Assembly: GCA_019307645.1 (NCBI GenBank)
Contig: JAFDJF010000019.1
Span: 1 to 13,171 of the forward strand
Reading direction: 5' to 3'
DNA: 13,171 bases
Source of the DNA: Deltaproteobacteria bacterium
GTDB taxonomy: Bacteria > Desulfobacterota > DSM-4660 > Desulfatiglandales > Desulfatiglandaceae
The notes beneath the pieces are model-generated. The model did no database searches. It was given only the letters and a program-made list of their open reading frames with translations, and was not told where the DNA came from. Within the stretch, counting starts at the first letter, position 1. Every line of letters starts with the position of its first letter. Below, in pieces: positions 5,929-12,998 of this stretch. Position numbers and translations under genes: made by a program.

Positions 5929-7044
5929 ATGTCTGGTTGGGATAGATGTAAAAGCATAATCAGCTGGGTTTCACGTATATTTTTTGTTCTCTTCTTTATC
6001 GGGTGTTCATCCGGTTCTTACACTCATGGCGTTTCTTTTAATTTTGACAACAGGTCCCAACTTGTACTTGGCAAAACAACAATTGATGAAGTAAGGCATC
6101 TGTTAGGACAGGAAAAGAAGCTTGAGGTCTGGAGTGAGGGAGACAATCACATAAAAATCGAATCCTTGATTTACAATTATTATGACTCAGAGCTTCATGG
6201 CAATATTGACGAAGGGGATTATCTGGAGCTGAGATTCAGCCAGGGAATTCTGTGTTCCATGTATAACGGGTCTATCTGGAAAAAAAGAGAAGACGGAGAC
6301 TTAACACCGAGCGCCGAGATTGAGATAAACGTCTCAACCAGGGAAGATGTGTTGGATCTACTGGGCGAGCCCGACAGTCGGAAGTTTACAACCCTTTTTG
6401 CAGATGAGTTTGAGAATGCGAAAGAAGAATGGACCTGGAGATCCGGTTCTTCATTTAAGAAAGTTGAGGTCGTGTTTGACAATGACGACAAGGTTGTTAA
6501 AGTCGATGTGTATGACAAACGTCAGAGAGCGTTCGACGCACATTTTGCCGACCTGGAACAAGGCAAAATAAAAGAAGATCAATTTTTAACTTTGTGGTCT
6601 CCAACAAAAGCGTTCGAGGGGTATCTGGGAATTGTTAAAGCAGGACGGTTTGGTACTGATCCGGAGGTTGTTGAATATACGCTGGGCACAAACCTTCAGG
6701 AGGACAAGGAAGAATTTCCCGTATGGTCTTATTTGCCCTCCCGAGAACTCAAGAGATTCAAAAACACACCGGAAATAAGCAAAATGATATTTGGGGCAAA
6801 GGGCGTGTGTTATAAGAAGCCACCCGACAACAATTGGAAAATAAGATATTGCGGGACGACAGTCAAAACCGAACCTGTTATCATGGGATTGGGGCCTTTA
6901 CAGGGTGCAGGGTGGACACTCTCTGAGGGTATCTTAGATTCCCCTGTCGAGGGTCGGCCTGTTTCTGGTGCCACAAATGTGTACACCGTTACGTTCGAGA
7001 ATTCCATATTTAAGGAGACAATAAAAATAAGCCAGGATTTGTAG
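5929..7044 (+). CDS. Lipoprotein with two BamE/SmpA-like modules
   Basis: A 371-residue predicted lipoprotein. The N-terminus has Arg and Lys, then a hydrophobic run and the lipobox FIGC with Cys26 as the lipidation site, followed by SSGS, which favours the outer membrane. Two segments resemble the SmpA/OmlA/BamE fold: LVLGKTTIDEVRHLLGQ (46-61), followed by a Tyr-rich strand and LELRFSQG, and IEINVSTREDVLDLLGEPDS (131-150), followed by EWTWRS and VEVVFDNDDKVVKVDV. The remaining 170 residues are unfamiliar, with cysteines at 294 and 308 that might form a disulfide. BamE-like domains usually bind other envelope proteins or assist outer-membrane assembly. The ATG has AGGAG seven bases upstream. 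No partner gene is adjacent; the next gene is 329 bases away. Confidence 0.85.
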   Translation: MSGWDRCKSIISWVSRIFFVLFFIGCSSGSYTHGVSFNFDNRSQLVLGKTTIDEVRHLLGQEKKLEVWSEGDNHIKIESLIYNYYDSELHGNIDEGDYLELRFSQGILCSMYNGSIWKKREDGDLTPSAEIEINVSTREDVLDLLGEPDSRKFTTLFADEFENAKEEWTWRSGSSFKKVEVVFDNDDKVVKVDVYDKRQRAFDAHFADLEQGKIKEDQFLTLWSPTKAFEGYLGIVKAGRFGTDPEVVEYTLGTNLQEDKEEFPVWSYLPSRELKRFKNTPEISKMIFGAKGVCYKKPPDNNWKIRYCGTTVKTEPVIMGLGPLQGAGWTLSEGILDSPVEGRPVSGATNVYTVTFENSIFKETIKISQDL

Positions 7045-7373
7045 CTTTCGGTAGTTTCTGTAGCCCATTGTCAGTGGCAGGTCTTTAAAACCAGTTTATT
7101 TATGCAATTCTAGAGTCAATGGCAAAAACTTAAGGCGCACGGCTTAGGGCGCACGGCTCACGGTAAAAAAGGAATTCTTCAGTTGATAGTAAAAACTCCT
7201 TCGTCTACAGCCTCATTAGAATCAGACAAAAGATTAGCCAATTTGCGAACCTTCCTTCCTATGTTCTAAGGGATCCGTTTGCCTTTTTTGCAAAATAGTA
7301 ACATTTAAACGGAAACCGATGATGCCCCCACGACGCCATAAAAACAAAATCCGAAAAACAAAGGAGAAATAAA
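7045..7373. other. Intergenic region before the VOC gene cluster
   Basis: No gene is supported in these 329 bases. The motif GGCGCACGGCT occurs twice with a 14-base period (7134-7144 and 7148-7158). A long-loop inverted pair TCCGTTT / AAACGGA lies in the second half. The ribosome site AGGAG occurs just before the VOC start. The promoter of the following cluster is expected here, but I cannot point to convincing boxes. Confidence 0.5.
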
Positions 7374-7859
7374 ATGAGTGAGCAAAAGGAACCCCTGGTC
7401 AATCAGACCAATGTCATACAGGTCGGTTTTGTTGTTAAGGATGCTGAAAAAGCGGCCGACTACTATACCCGAAATTTTGGATGGGGCCCCTGGGAGTGGG
7501 AGGATGCGGAATTCAAAGATTATATGTTCCGCGGTAAGAAATATGACTACGCCAGGCAGAAAATCGCGCTTGCTTTTCATGATTCCGTGTGGATTGAGCT
7601 GATTGAACCCATAGAAGGGGAGACACCGGCTTCGGAATTTCTAAGAGAGAAAGGGGAGGGGATTAATCACCTCCACCTGGGGCATGTGGAAGACGTTGAC
7701 CCGATTCTTGAGAAACTGGCTACGGCAGGGATTGAACCGGCATATCGTGTAAACTTCGAGATGAGCAACGGCATAGTGGCCGATGCGCTTTATCTGAACA
7801 CCGATGATTTCGGCGGTGTAATGTTTGAATTCAGCCAGTCACCAAAGGACAATACATGA
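7374..7859 (+). CDS. VOC (glyoxalase/bleomycin resistance) fold protein 1
   Basis: A 161-residue vicinal-oxygen-chelate protein with paired beta-alpha-beta-beta-beta modules. The first module begins NVIQVGFVVKDAEKAADYY and contains GWGPWEWE; the second begins GEGINHLHLGHVEDVD and ends GGVMFEF. Likely metal ligands are Gln16, Glu75 (WIELIEP), His99 and Glu152, the arrangement seen in methylmalonyl-CoA epimerase and glyoxalase I relatives. Such enzymes isomerise, epimerise or cleave via an enediolate at a divalent metal. The ATG has AGGAG eight bases upstream. The next gene encodes a second VOC protein only 16 bases downstream with the same ligand spacing, which points to gene duplication or a heteromeric pair. 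Its substrate is unknown; the context suggests catabolism of a hydrophobic compound. Confidence 0.92.
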   Translation: MSEQKEPLVNQTNVIQVGFVVKDAEKAADYYTRNFGWGPWEWEDAEFKDYMFRGKKYDYARQKIALAFHDSVWIELIEPIEGETPASEFLREKGEGINHLHLGHVEDVDPILEKLATAGIEPAYRVNFEMSNGIVADALYLNTDDFGGVMFEFSQSPKDNT

Positions 7860-7875
7860 AAATAGGGGTCCCATC

Positions 7876-8415
7876 ATGATAGATAAAATTGAAGCCGCTT
7901 TCTCCCGGCCGATTGTCCAGATATGCTGGGTGGTCGACGATATGGAGGCAGCAGCCATGCAGTGGGTCAAAACCCTGGGTGTCGGCCCCTGGTTTTTGTC
8001 TCCACCGGTCAGGTTTGAGGAACTCACATACCGGGGCAAACCGTCCACGCTCAACCAGTCCTCAGCCGTGTCGTGCTGGGGGGATATTCAAATTGAACTG
8101 TTCCAACAACACTGTGACAGCCCATCCGGGGTAAGGGATATGTTTGCGCCTGGACAGACGGGGATTCAGCACATGACCTACTGGGCCGACAACCTCGATG
8201 ACGAGTTCCGGCGGTGGAATGAAATGGATTTTCCAACGGTAATGACCTGTCGCCTCCCCGATGTTGACGGGATGCGTCTGGCCTGGTTTGACACTCGACC
8301 GCTTTTTGGTGTCATGATAGAGGCCTACGAAGTGAATGACACGATGCGGCAGATATATCAGGCTGTGGTGCAGACAGTACGGGAATGGGATGGAGAAGAC
8401 CCGATTCGCGGATAA
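7876..8415 (+). CDS. VOC (glyoxalase/bleomycin resistance) fold protein 2
   Basis: A 179-residue VOC protein. Landmarks are PIVQICWVVDDMEAAAMQW, GVGPWF near 36-40, IQIELFQQHC, GIQHMTYWADNLDDEF and GVMIEAYE. Likely metal ligands are Gln15, Glu74, His99 and Glu149, matching VOC protein 1 position for position. The C-terminal helix (157-172, ending VREWDGED) extends past the usual fold. I chose the ATG at 7876, which has AGGGG seven bases upstream; the longer in-frame start at 7825 would overlap the previous gene and lacks a ribosome site. The protein diverges strongly from its neighbour outside the motifs, so the duplication is old or the two were recruited separately. They may act on successive intermediates. 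Confidence 0.92.
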   Translation: MIDKIEAAFSRPIVQICWVVDDMEAAAMQWVKTLGVGPWFLSPPVRFEELTYRGKPSTLNQSSAVSCWGDIQIELFQQHCDSPSGVRDMFAPGQTGIQHMTYWADNLDDEFRRWNEMDFPTVMTCRLPDVDGMRLAWFDTRPLFGVMIEAYEVNDTMRQIYQAVVQTVREWDGEDPIRG

Positions 8416-8463
8416 TGAGATTAAAATAATGCAACAGTTTCAAATTGAGTGACAGAATTTTCT

Positions 8464-8489
8464 GCTCGGCCCGAGCCGGTACGAGCCGG
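8464..8489. repeat. Short palindrome and direct repeat before the hydrolase gene
   Basis: GCTCGGCCCGAGC (8464-8476) is a perfect palindrome around its central C, and CGAGCCGG is repeated at 8472-8479 and 8482-8489. It has no T-run, so it is not a standard terminator. It could be a weak attenuating structure or a protein-binding site in the gap between the second VOC gene and the hydrolase gene. Confidence 0.35.
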
Positions 8490-8524
8490 ACAGCCTCCTT
8501 TTAACAATGGGAGAGAAGAGACGC

Positions 8525-9430
8525 ATGGAAGAAAAAATAAAAACCGAATTTGTCAAAGCCAATGGTGTGGAATTTGAGGTCGATATGTGTGGCAGCGGGG
8601 ACAAGTTTGCCATCTGTCTGCACGGCTGTCCGGAACATGCATTTTCATGGCGCTACCAGCTACCACTTCTTAGCAGTCTCGGGTATACGGCCTGGGCGCC
8701 GAATTTGCGCGGTTACGGCAAGTCGGCACGTCCGAAAAACGTAGACGCTTATGCATTGGAACATCTTACCGATGATGTTGCCGGTTTGATCGATGCTGCG
8801 GGCGCAGATTCTACATTGCTCATAGGACATGACTGGGGAGGGATTATTTCATGGATGTTTGCGCTTCAAAAGATTCGTCCTTTGGACCATTTTATTGTGA
8901 TGAACCTGCCACACCCGGCACTGTTTAGAAAGGGATTTTGGAAACCGTCACAGATCCGCAAGTCCTGGTACATCCTGTTTTTTCAGCTTCCGGTCATCCC
9001 TGAGTGGTTTTTGGGCCGCAAGGACGGAAAAGTGATAGGAGAATCATTTAGGTACATGGCCGTAGACAAGAGCCGTTTTCCTGACGAGGTTGTGGAAACC
9101 TATAGCGCGTTTGCACGAGAGCCTGGCGCCCTGAGAAGTATGGTAAATTATTATCGTGCAAACTTCAATTTTTTCAATGGGAAGAAGCTTACCCCGGATC
9201 AACAGAAAGGGCTTTCCACGGTTCTTGATACACCGACGCTGATGATTTGGGGAGAGATAGACATTGCTCTTGGCAAAGAGTTGACCCATGGTACGGAGAA
9301 ACTGGTAAAGGATTTTACGATCCGATATTTGCCCAATGTCTCCCACTGGGTACAGCAGGAATCACCTGAAACCGTCAATGCCATGATCGAGGCATGGCTT
9401 AATGGAAAAAATGTCCCGGAAGCAGGCTGA
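8525..9430 (+). CDS. Alpha/beta hydrolase, epoxide-hydrolase type
   Basis: A 301-residue alpha/beta-fold hydrolase with an aspartate nucleophile. HGCP (34-37) is the oxyanion-hole motif. Asp103 lies in the nucleophile elbow GHDWGG, Asp246 in WGEIDIALG is the likely charge-relay acid, and His274 is in NVSHWVQQESPE. In the lid region, Tyr149 (KSWYILFFQLP) and Tyr209 or Tyr210 (VNYYRANF) sit where epoxide hydrolases keep the two tyrosines that activate the oxirane, which favours an epoxide hydrolase over a haloalkane dehalogenase. Fluoroacetate dehalogenase-like activity cannot be excluded. I chose the ATG at 8525 because purine-rich GAGAAGAG precedes it; the ATG at 8507 has no ribosome site. 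There is no signal peptide. It lies in the same-strand cluster with the VOC proteins, the dehydrogenase and the FadL channel, consistent with oxygenated hydrophobic intermediates. Confidence 0.92.
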   Translation: MEEKIKTEFVKANGVEFEVDMCGSGDKFAICLHGCPEHAFSWRYQLPLLSSLGYTAWAPNLRGYGKSARPKNVDAYALEHLTDDVAGLIDAAGADSTLLIGHDWGGIISWMFALQKIRPLDHFIVMNLPHPALFRKGFWKPSQIRKSWYILFFQLPVIPEWFLGRKDGKVIGESFRYMAVDKSRFPDEVVETYSAFAREPGALRSMVNYYRANFNFFNGKKLTPDQQKGLSTVLDTPTLMIWGEIDIALGKELTHGTEKLVKDFTIRYLPNVSHWVQQESPETVNAMIEAWLNGKNVPEAG

Positions 9431-9521
9431 CAGATTTAATATTTCCGGAAAAATTTAACGATTAGGAAATTGAATTGCCCGGGAAAATGCCCGGAAGGTG
9501 GAACAAAAAAAGGAGGCGTTT

Positions 9522-10538
9522 ATGAAAGCAGCAGTGTTACGAGGTCCCGAAAACATATTGGTTCAGGATATGCCCAAGCCCAAGCCGGGAAAATATGAGG
9601 TTTTGATAAATGTTCGATGCTGTGGCATCTGCGGCTCAGACCTTGGCATTTATAAGATGGGCTTTGGCGATGGACTGGTGATGGGTCACGAGTTTTCCGG
9701 TGACATCGTTGAGGTGGGTGAGGGAGTCAAGGATTGGCAAACAGGTGACAGGGTGGTCGTTGAGCCTTCTGTGGTATGCGGGGAGTGTTATTGGTGTAAA
9801 AGGCAGGAATATAACCGCTGCAATTCCTGGGGAAGCACCGGCATCGTAACTGATGGCGGATTTGCCGAATTCGTGAAGGCCCCGGAATACCAGCTTCACA
9901 GGCTGCCGAAAGAGGTCTCGTATGAGGAGGGTGCCCTGGTCGAGCCGCTATCTGTCGCTCTTCACGCTGTGTGGTTGTCCAGGCTGAAGCCTGGAGCCAG
10001 CGTGGCCGTTTTCGGATGCGGGTCTTTGGGGGTGCTGGTTGCGCTGTGGGCTAATGCTGTGGGGGCCGATAAAACCTTTGCTACAGAGGTGGCCGGGCCA
10101 AAAATAACCATAGCCGAAAAGTTCGTCGATGTGGTCATAAACCCTAAGGAGGAGGATCCGGTGAATCGGATTACTGAGCTGACCGGTGGTCTTGGACCGG
10201 ATATCGTGTTTGAATGTTCGGGAAATGCCATGGCAGAGGTTCAGGCCCTGGAGGTGGTTCGAAAGGGGGGACAAGTAATTATCTTAGGGATGCCGCATGA
10301 ACCAACTTCCTTGGACCTCTTAACCTTAGGTTTGAAAGAAATAACGCTTAAAGGCGCATTGGCATATAGTTCGCTTTCCGGCGACGGCGAGTTCCCGACT
10401 TCCATCAATTTTATTAAAGCTAGGAGAATTGATCCGAACCCGGTTGTCACATCAAAAATTCCTTTAGATGACATTGTAGAGAAAGGATTTATGAAGATGT
10501 CCATGGGTGAGGACATAAAGATTCTCGTGACACCTTGA
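9522..10538 (+). CDS. Zinc-dependent medium-chain alcohol dehydrogenase
   Basis: A 338-residue medium-chain dehydrogenase (MDR superfamily) of the threonine/sorbitol/butanediol dehydrogenase branch. Catalytic zinc ligands are Cys37 (CGICGSD), His56 and Glu57 (GHEFSG); Glu141 is also conserved in this branch. The structural zinc loop has Cys86, Cys89, Cys92 and Cys100. The nucleotide fold has GCGSLG (165-170), followed by an acidic residue (Glu189), which favours NAD(H). It oxidises a secondary alcohol or polyol to a ketone, or the reverse. The ATG at 9522 has a perfect AGGAGG six bases upstream, whereas the upstream GTG at 9498 does not. A small hairpin CCGGG-AAAATG-CCCGG (9479-9494) sits in the 91-base gap after the hydrolase gene. 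The substrate is probably the alcohol or diol made by the neighbouring enzymes, but this is inference. Confidence 0.94.
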   Translation: MKAAVLRGPENILVQDMPKPKPGKYEVLINVRCCGICGSDLGIYKMGFGDGLVMGHEFSGDIVEVGEGVKDWQTGDRVVVEPSVVCGECYWCKRQEYNRCNSWGSTGIVTDGGFAEFVKAPEYQLHRLPKEVSYEEGALVEPLSVALHAVWLSRLKPGASVAVFGCGSLGVLVALWANAVGADKTFATEVAGPKITIAEKFVDVVINPKEEDPVNRITELTGGLGPDIVFECSGNAMAEVQALEVVRKGGQVIILGMPHEPTSLDLLTLGLKEITLKGALAYSSLSGDGEFPTSINFIKARRIDPNPVVTSKIPLDDIVEKGFMKMSMGEDIKILVTP

Positions 10539-10620
10539 ATAGGACGGCAGGTCCAGAAGGGAGAAGCAGCAGAGCCTGGTGCCATGCATTATCTTTTTAT
10601 GATTTAAGTTTGGGAGAGAG

Positions 10621-11820
10621 ATGTTTATGCAAAAAAATATCATTTCCGTTTCATTTATCACAATCTTTTCTTTTATTAATCTTGTTGGAAACGTTTTTGG
10701 AGGAGGATTTGACAATACGGCAATCGGGATGAAGGGAATGTCTATGGGAAATGGGCTGACCGGACTTGCTGATGATGCCTCTGCCGTCTATTTTAATCCT
10801 GCCGGCCTGGTATTCCTTGAAAAAAATGTTTGGAACGGTGAGCTTTACACCTACTTTGCTTATACCAGTTTTAAATATAAAGCGAACTACAACGATGGAA
10901 GTGATCATAAAGATGAGAGCAACAGCTTAATGATTATTCCGGGATTCTTTATTTCCAGAACATATGATAAGTGGGCTTTTGGATACGGATTTTATACCCC
11001 CTATGCCGGAGGAGGGACCGATTATAGTAATTTCCAGTCCACAGGTTCTGGTCTTGAAGCCGCGGCGGCATTTCCTTCTGCTACCATTGCGGCTGCGTAC
11101 AGGATAAGCCCGAAGCTTTCCGTGGGAGTAGGGCTTTCTATGTACATGGGCATGATGATGGAAAGTAAAAATATCTTTATCTATGACCCTGCCGGACCGG
11201 TGGTGACGCCATATAAAAGTAAATTTGACGAAATATATGCGGGTTATGGCGGCCATATCGGGATTTTTTACAGACCTTCCGAAGAATTGGGCATCGGATT
11301 GACCGTGAGAAGCGAAGTTCCCATAGAAATGGATGGGTGGGAAAAAGTGGAAATCGGCGGTTCATTGGTCAGATTTGGTTCTGAAACTGAATTCACGCTC
11401 CCATGGTCTTTTGATGTAGGAGTTGGATACAAACCAAGCCCGAAACTGACCCTTGGCTGTATTTTATCTCAGAGGTTCTACAGTAATATGGATGAGATGG
11501 AATTTGATATAGCAGGCGACATCAAAACCCACTACAAAGATATCTGGTTTGCCGGTATTGGGGTGGAATACAAAGTAAAGGACGATCTGGCCTTAAAGGC
11601 CGGGGTAAAATATCTTGAGGGTGCATCAAATGACAAAGGGTTAAGGGCTGATACCGTTGATGTGGACACAATACATCCTACTGTTGGATTCGCTTACGAC
11701 ATGTCTGAGTCCAAAGAGTTCAATATGAGCATCATGTATAATGCCGGGATTAAGGAAAGACATAATAATCAAACATTTGATCAAGACCATCTGTCTCTGA
11801 TTATCGGATTACGGTTTTAG
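10621..11820 (+). CDS. OmpP1/FadL/TodX-family outer-membrane channel
   Basis: A 399-residue beta-barrel protein of the FadL family, which carries long-chain fatty acids (FadL) or aromatics (TodX, XylN) across the outer membrane. It has a signal peptide (hydrophobic 7-25, cleavage probably after NVFG near 27). The FadL hallmark follows: mature start GGFDNTAIGMKGMSMGNG with DDASAVYFNPAG (51-62). Many alternating strands follow, and it ends SLIIGLRF with the C-terminal Phe used for barrel assembly. The ribosome site GGGAG serves either ATG 10621 or ATG 10627. It is 82 bases after the dehydrogenase gene and closes the cluster. TATGAT at 10598-10603 could be a -10 box for separate transcription, but no good -35 is present. 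Its position suggests uptake of the compound degraded by the preceding enzymes. Confidence 0.94.
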   Translation: MFMQKNIISVSFITIFSFINLVGNVFGGGFDNTAIGMKGMSMGNGLTGLADDASAVYFNPAGLVFLEKNVWNGELYTYFAYTSFKYKANYNDGSDHKDESNSLMIIPGFFISRTYDKWAFGYGFYTPYAGGGTDYSNFQSTGSGLEAAAAFPSATIAAAYRISPKLSVGVGLSMYMGMMMESKNIFIYDPAGPVVTPYKSKFDEIYAGYGGHIGIFYRPSEELGIGLTVRSEVPIEMDGWEKVEIGGSLVRFGSETEFTLPWSFDVGVGYKPSPKLTLGCILSQRFYSNMDEMEFDIAGDIKTHYKDIWFAGIGVEYKVKDDLALKAGVKYLEGASNDKGLRADTVDVDTIHPTVGFAYDMSESKEFNMSIMYNAGIKERHNNQTFDQDHLSLIIGLRF

Positions 11821-11914
11821 GGCCGCAGAAAAACAAATTGCAGAGGAGAAAATATTATCACCCGTCCGGATGTGGATTTCGTTGTGTTGCCTTTCTCCAT
11901 TCCTTAATCTGACA

Positions 11915-11941
11915 TTGACAAATGCTTAACTAATCCATAAT
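11915..11941 (+). promoter_or_regulatory. Candidate promoter for the recombinase-PAS gene
   Basis: TTGACA (11915-11920) is a perfect -35 box. CATAAT (11936-11941) matches five of six -10 bases with a 15-base spacer; the alternative TAATAG gives 17 bases but fits the consensus worse. The start codon at 11991 is 50 bases downstream. It is the best promoter-like sequence in the window. Confidence 0.5.
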
Positions 11942-11947
11942 AGTTAA
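11926..11947. promoter_or_regulatory. Inverted repeat overlapping the promoter (possible operator)
   Basis: TTAACTA (11926-11932) and TAGTTAA (11941-11947) form a perfect 7-base inverted repeat with an 8-base spacer. It covers the spacer and -10 region of the candidate promoter. A dimeric repressor, possibly the product of the gene itself, would block transcription there. AT-rich inverted repeats also arise by chance, so this is tentative. Confidence 0.4.
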
Positions 11948-11990
11948 TATTTTAGCCATATTGTTGATCAAAGGATGAGAATACGCAAAA

Positions 11991-12998
11991 ATGCAAAAAG
12001 GGAAAAACTTAAACCGTCCTGCCAGAGGGAGCACGATTAAGGTTGAGCCCATTAGAAGGGCGGGGGATATTGAGGCAATAGAGCGTCTGTTGGTGGACAA
12101 CCCGCGAAATCTGGCACTGTTTACAATGGGTATCAATACGAATCTTCGTGTGGGTGAATTGCTAAAAATTAAGATCCATCAGGTTCAGGGGCTTGAACTG
12201 ACCGATGAGACAACATTACGTGTCAAAAACGGGAAAAGTCTAAGGAAAATAACGCTGAACAAGGCGTGCGTGGAGGCAATCCAGTCACTGATTCATAATA
12301 AGCTAAGGAACAGAAAGAAGAATGGTCAGCACCCGCCTGATTTCCTTTTTTCAGGGCCAAGTGGGGCGGCGCTTACGGTTCCGACTGTTAACAACCTGGT
12401 GAAAAAATGGTGTGCTGCTGTCAATCTGGCTGGAAATTATGGCGGCCACACCCTTCGGAAGACCTTCGGGTATCAGCAAGTGGTACGTTTCAGGGCCAGT
12501 CTTCCGGAAATAATGGTTCTATTCAATCATTCCAAGCCCTTGCAGACCCTGGACTATTTGTGCATACAGCCGGAAGAGTTCCAGCACGTGGGTAGAACGG
12601 GAACGTCAAAAACCCCAAAGCCCGGTTATGAAGAATTGATGCAAAGGATTGAAGAGTTACAAAAGACAGTGAGCCGACTGCGCGAAAGTGAGGAAAAATT
12701 CAGGACTATTTTCGAGAATGTTAGTGACGAAATCATTTATTTGGATAATAATGGCACAGTCCTTGAAATCAACGACAGGTGTGAGGATCTCTTTGGTCTG
12801 AAGCGGGAAGAAGTCATTGGTAAAAAGTTTTTTGACTTTGGATACATGGAACCTGAAGATATGCAAAAACTTGCTGATCAGTATATTGATGTACTCGATC
12901 AAACAACATCTCGAATGGATGAATTTGAAATTGTTCGTACAGACGGGGCCAAAGTATTTATTGAAACAAATGCCAGTTTCGTAGAAAGTGAGGGATAA
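11991..12998 (+). CDS. Tyrosine recombinase domain fused to PAS sensor, stopped early
   Basis: A 335-residue open frame. Residues 15-200 form a tyrosine-recombinase catalytic domain without the usual N-terminal DNA-binding arm. Arg53 (INTNLRVGELL), Lys82 or Lys86 on the beta-hairpin, His153 and Arg156 (HTLRKTF), His180 (NHSKPLQTLDY) and nucleophile Tyr189 are all present. A Pro/Lys-rich linker and coiled coil (212-236) lead to a PAS domain starting RESEEKFRTIFENVSDEIIYLD, with FGLKREEVIGK and the last strands FIETNASFVESEG. TAA at 12996-12998 interrupts the domain just before its final strand, and the same frame then continues as typical PAS sequence. The start has only a weak, distant AAGGATGAG. 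A promoter with an overlapping inverted repeat lies upstream. I infer a DNA-binding regulator built on a recombinase scaffold; recombination activity is possible. The stop makes the intact product uncertain. Confidence 0.8.
   Translation: MQKGKNLNRPARGSTIKVEPIRRAGDIEAIERLLVDNPRNLALFTMGINTNLRVGELLKIKIHQVQGLELTDETTLRVKNGKSLRKITLNKACVEAIQSLIHNKLRNRKKNGQHPPDFLFSGPSGAALTVPTVNNLVKKWCAAVNLAGNYGGHTLRKTFGYQQVVRFRASLPEIMVLFNHSKPLQTLDYLCIQPEEFQHVGRTGTSKTPKPGYEELMQRIEELQKTVSRLRESEEKFRTIFENVSDEIIYLDNNGTVLEINDRCEDLFGLKREEVIGKKFFDFGYMEPEDMQKLADQYIDVLDQTTSRMDEFEIVRTDGAKVFIETNASFVESEG

Noticed and set aside
7825..7875. Longer start for the second VOC protein
   Set aside because: It would overlap the first VOC gene and add residues unlike the family; ATG 7876 has a proper ribosome site.
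9479..9494. Hairpin CCGGG-AAAATG-CCCGG as a terminator
   Set aside because: The stem is only five pairs and no T-run follows; it lies just before a strong ribosome site, so intrinsic termination is unlikely.
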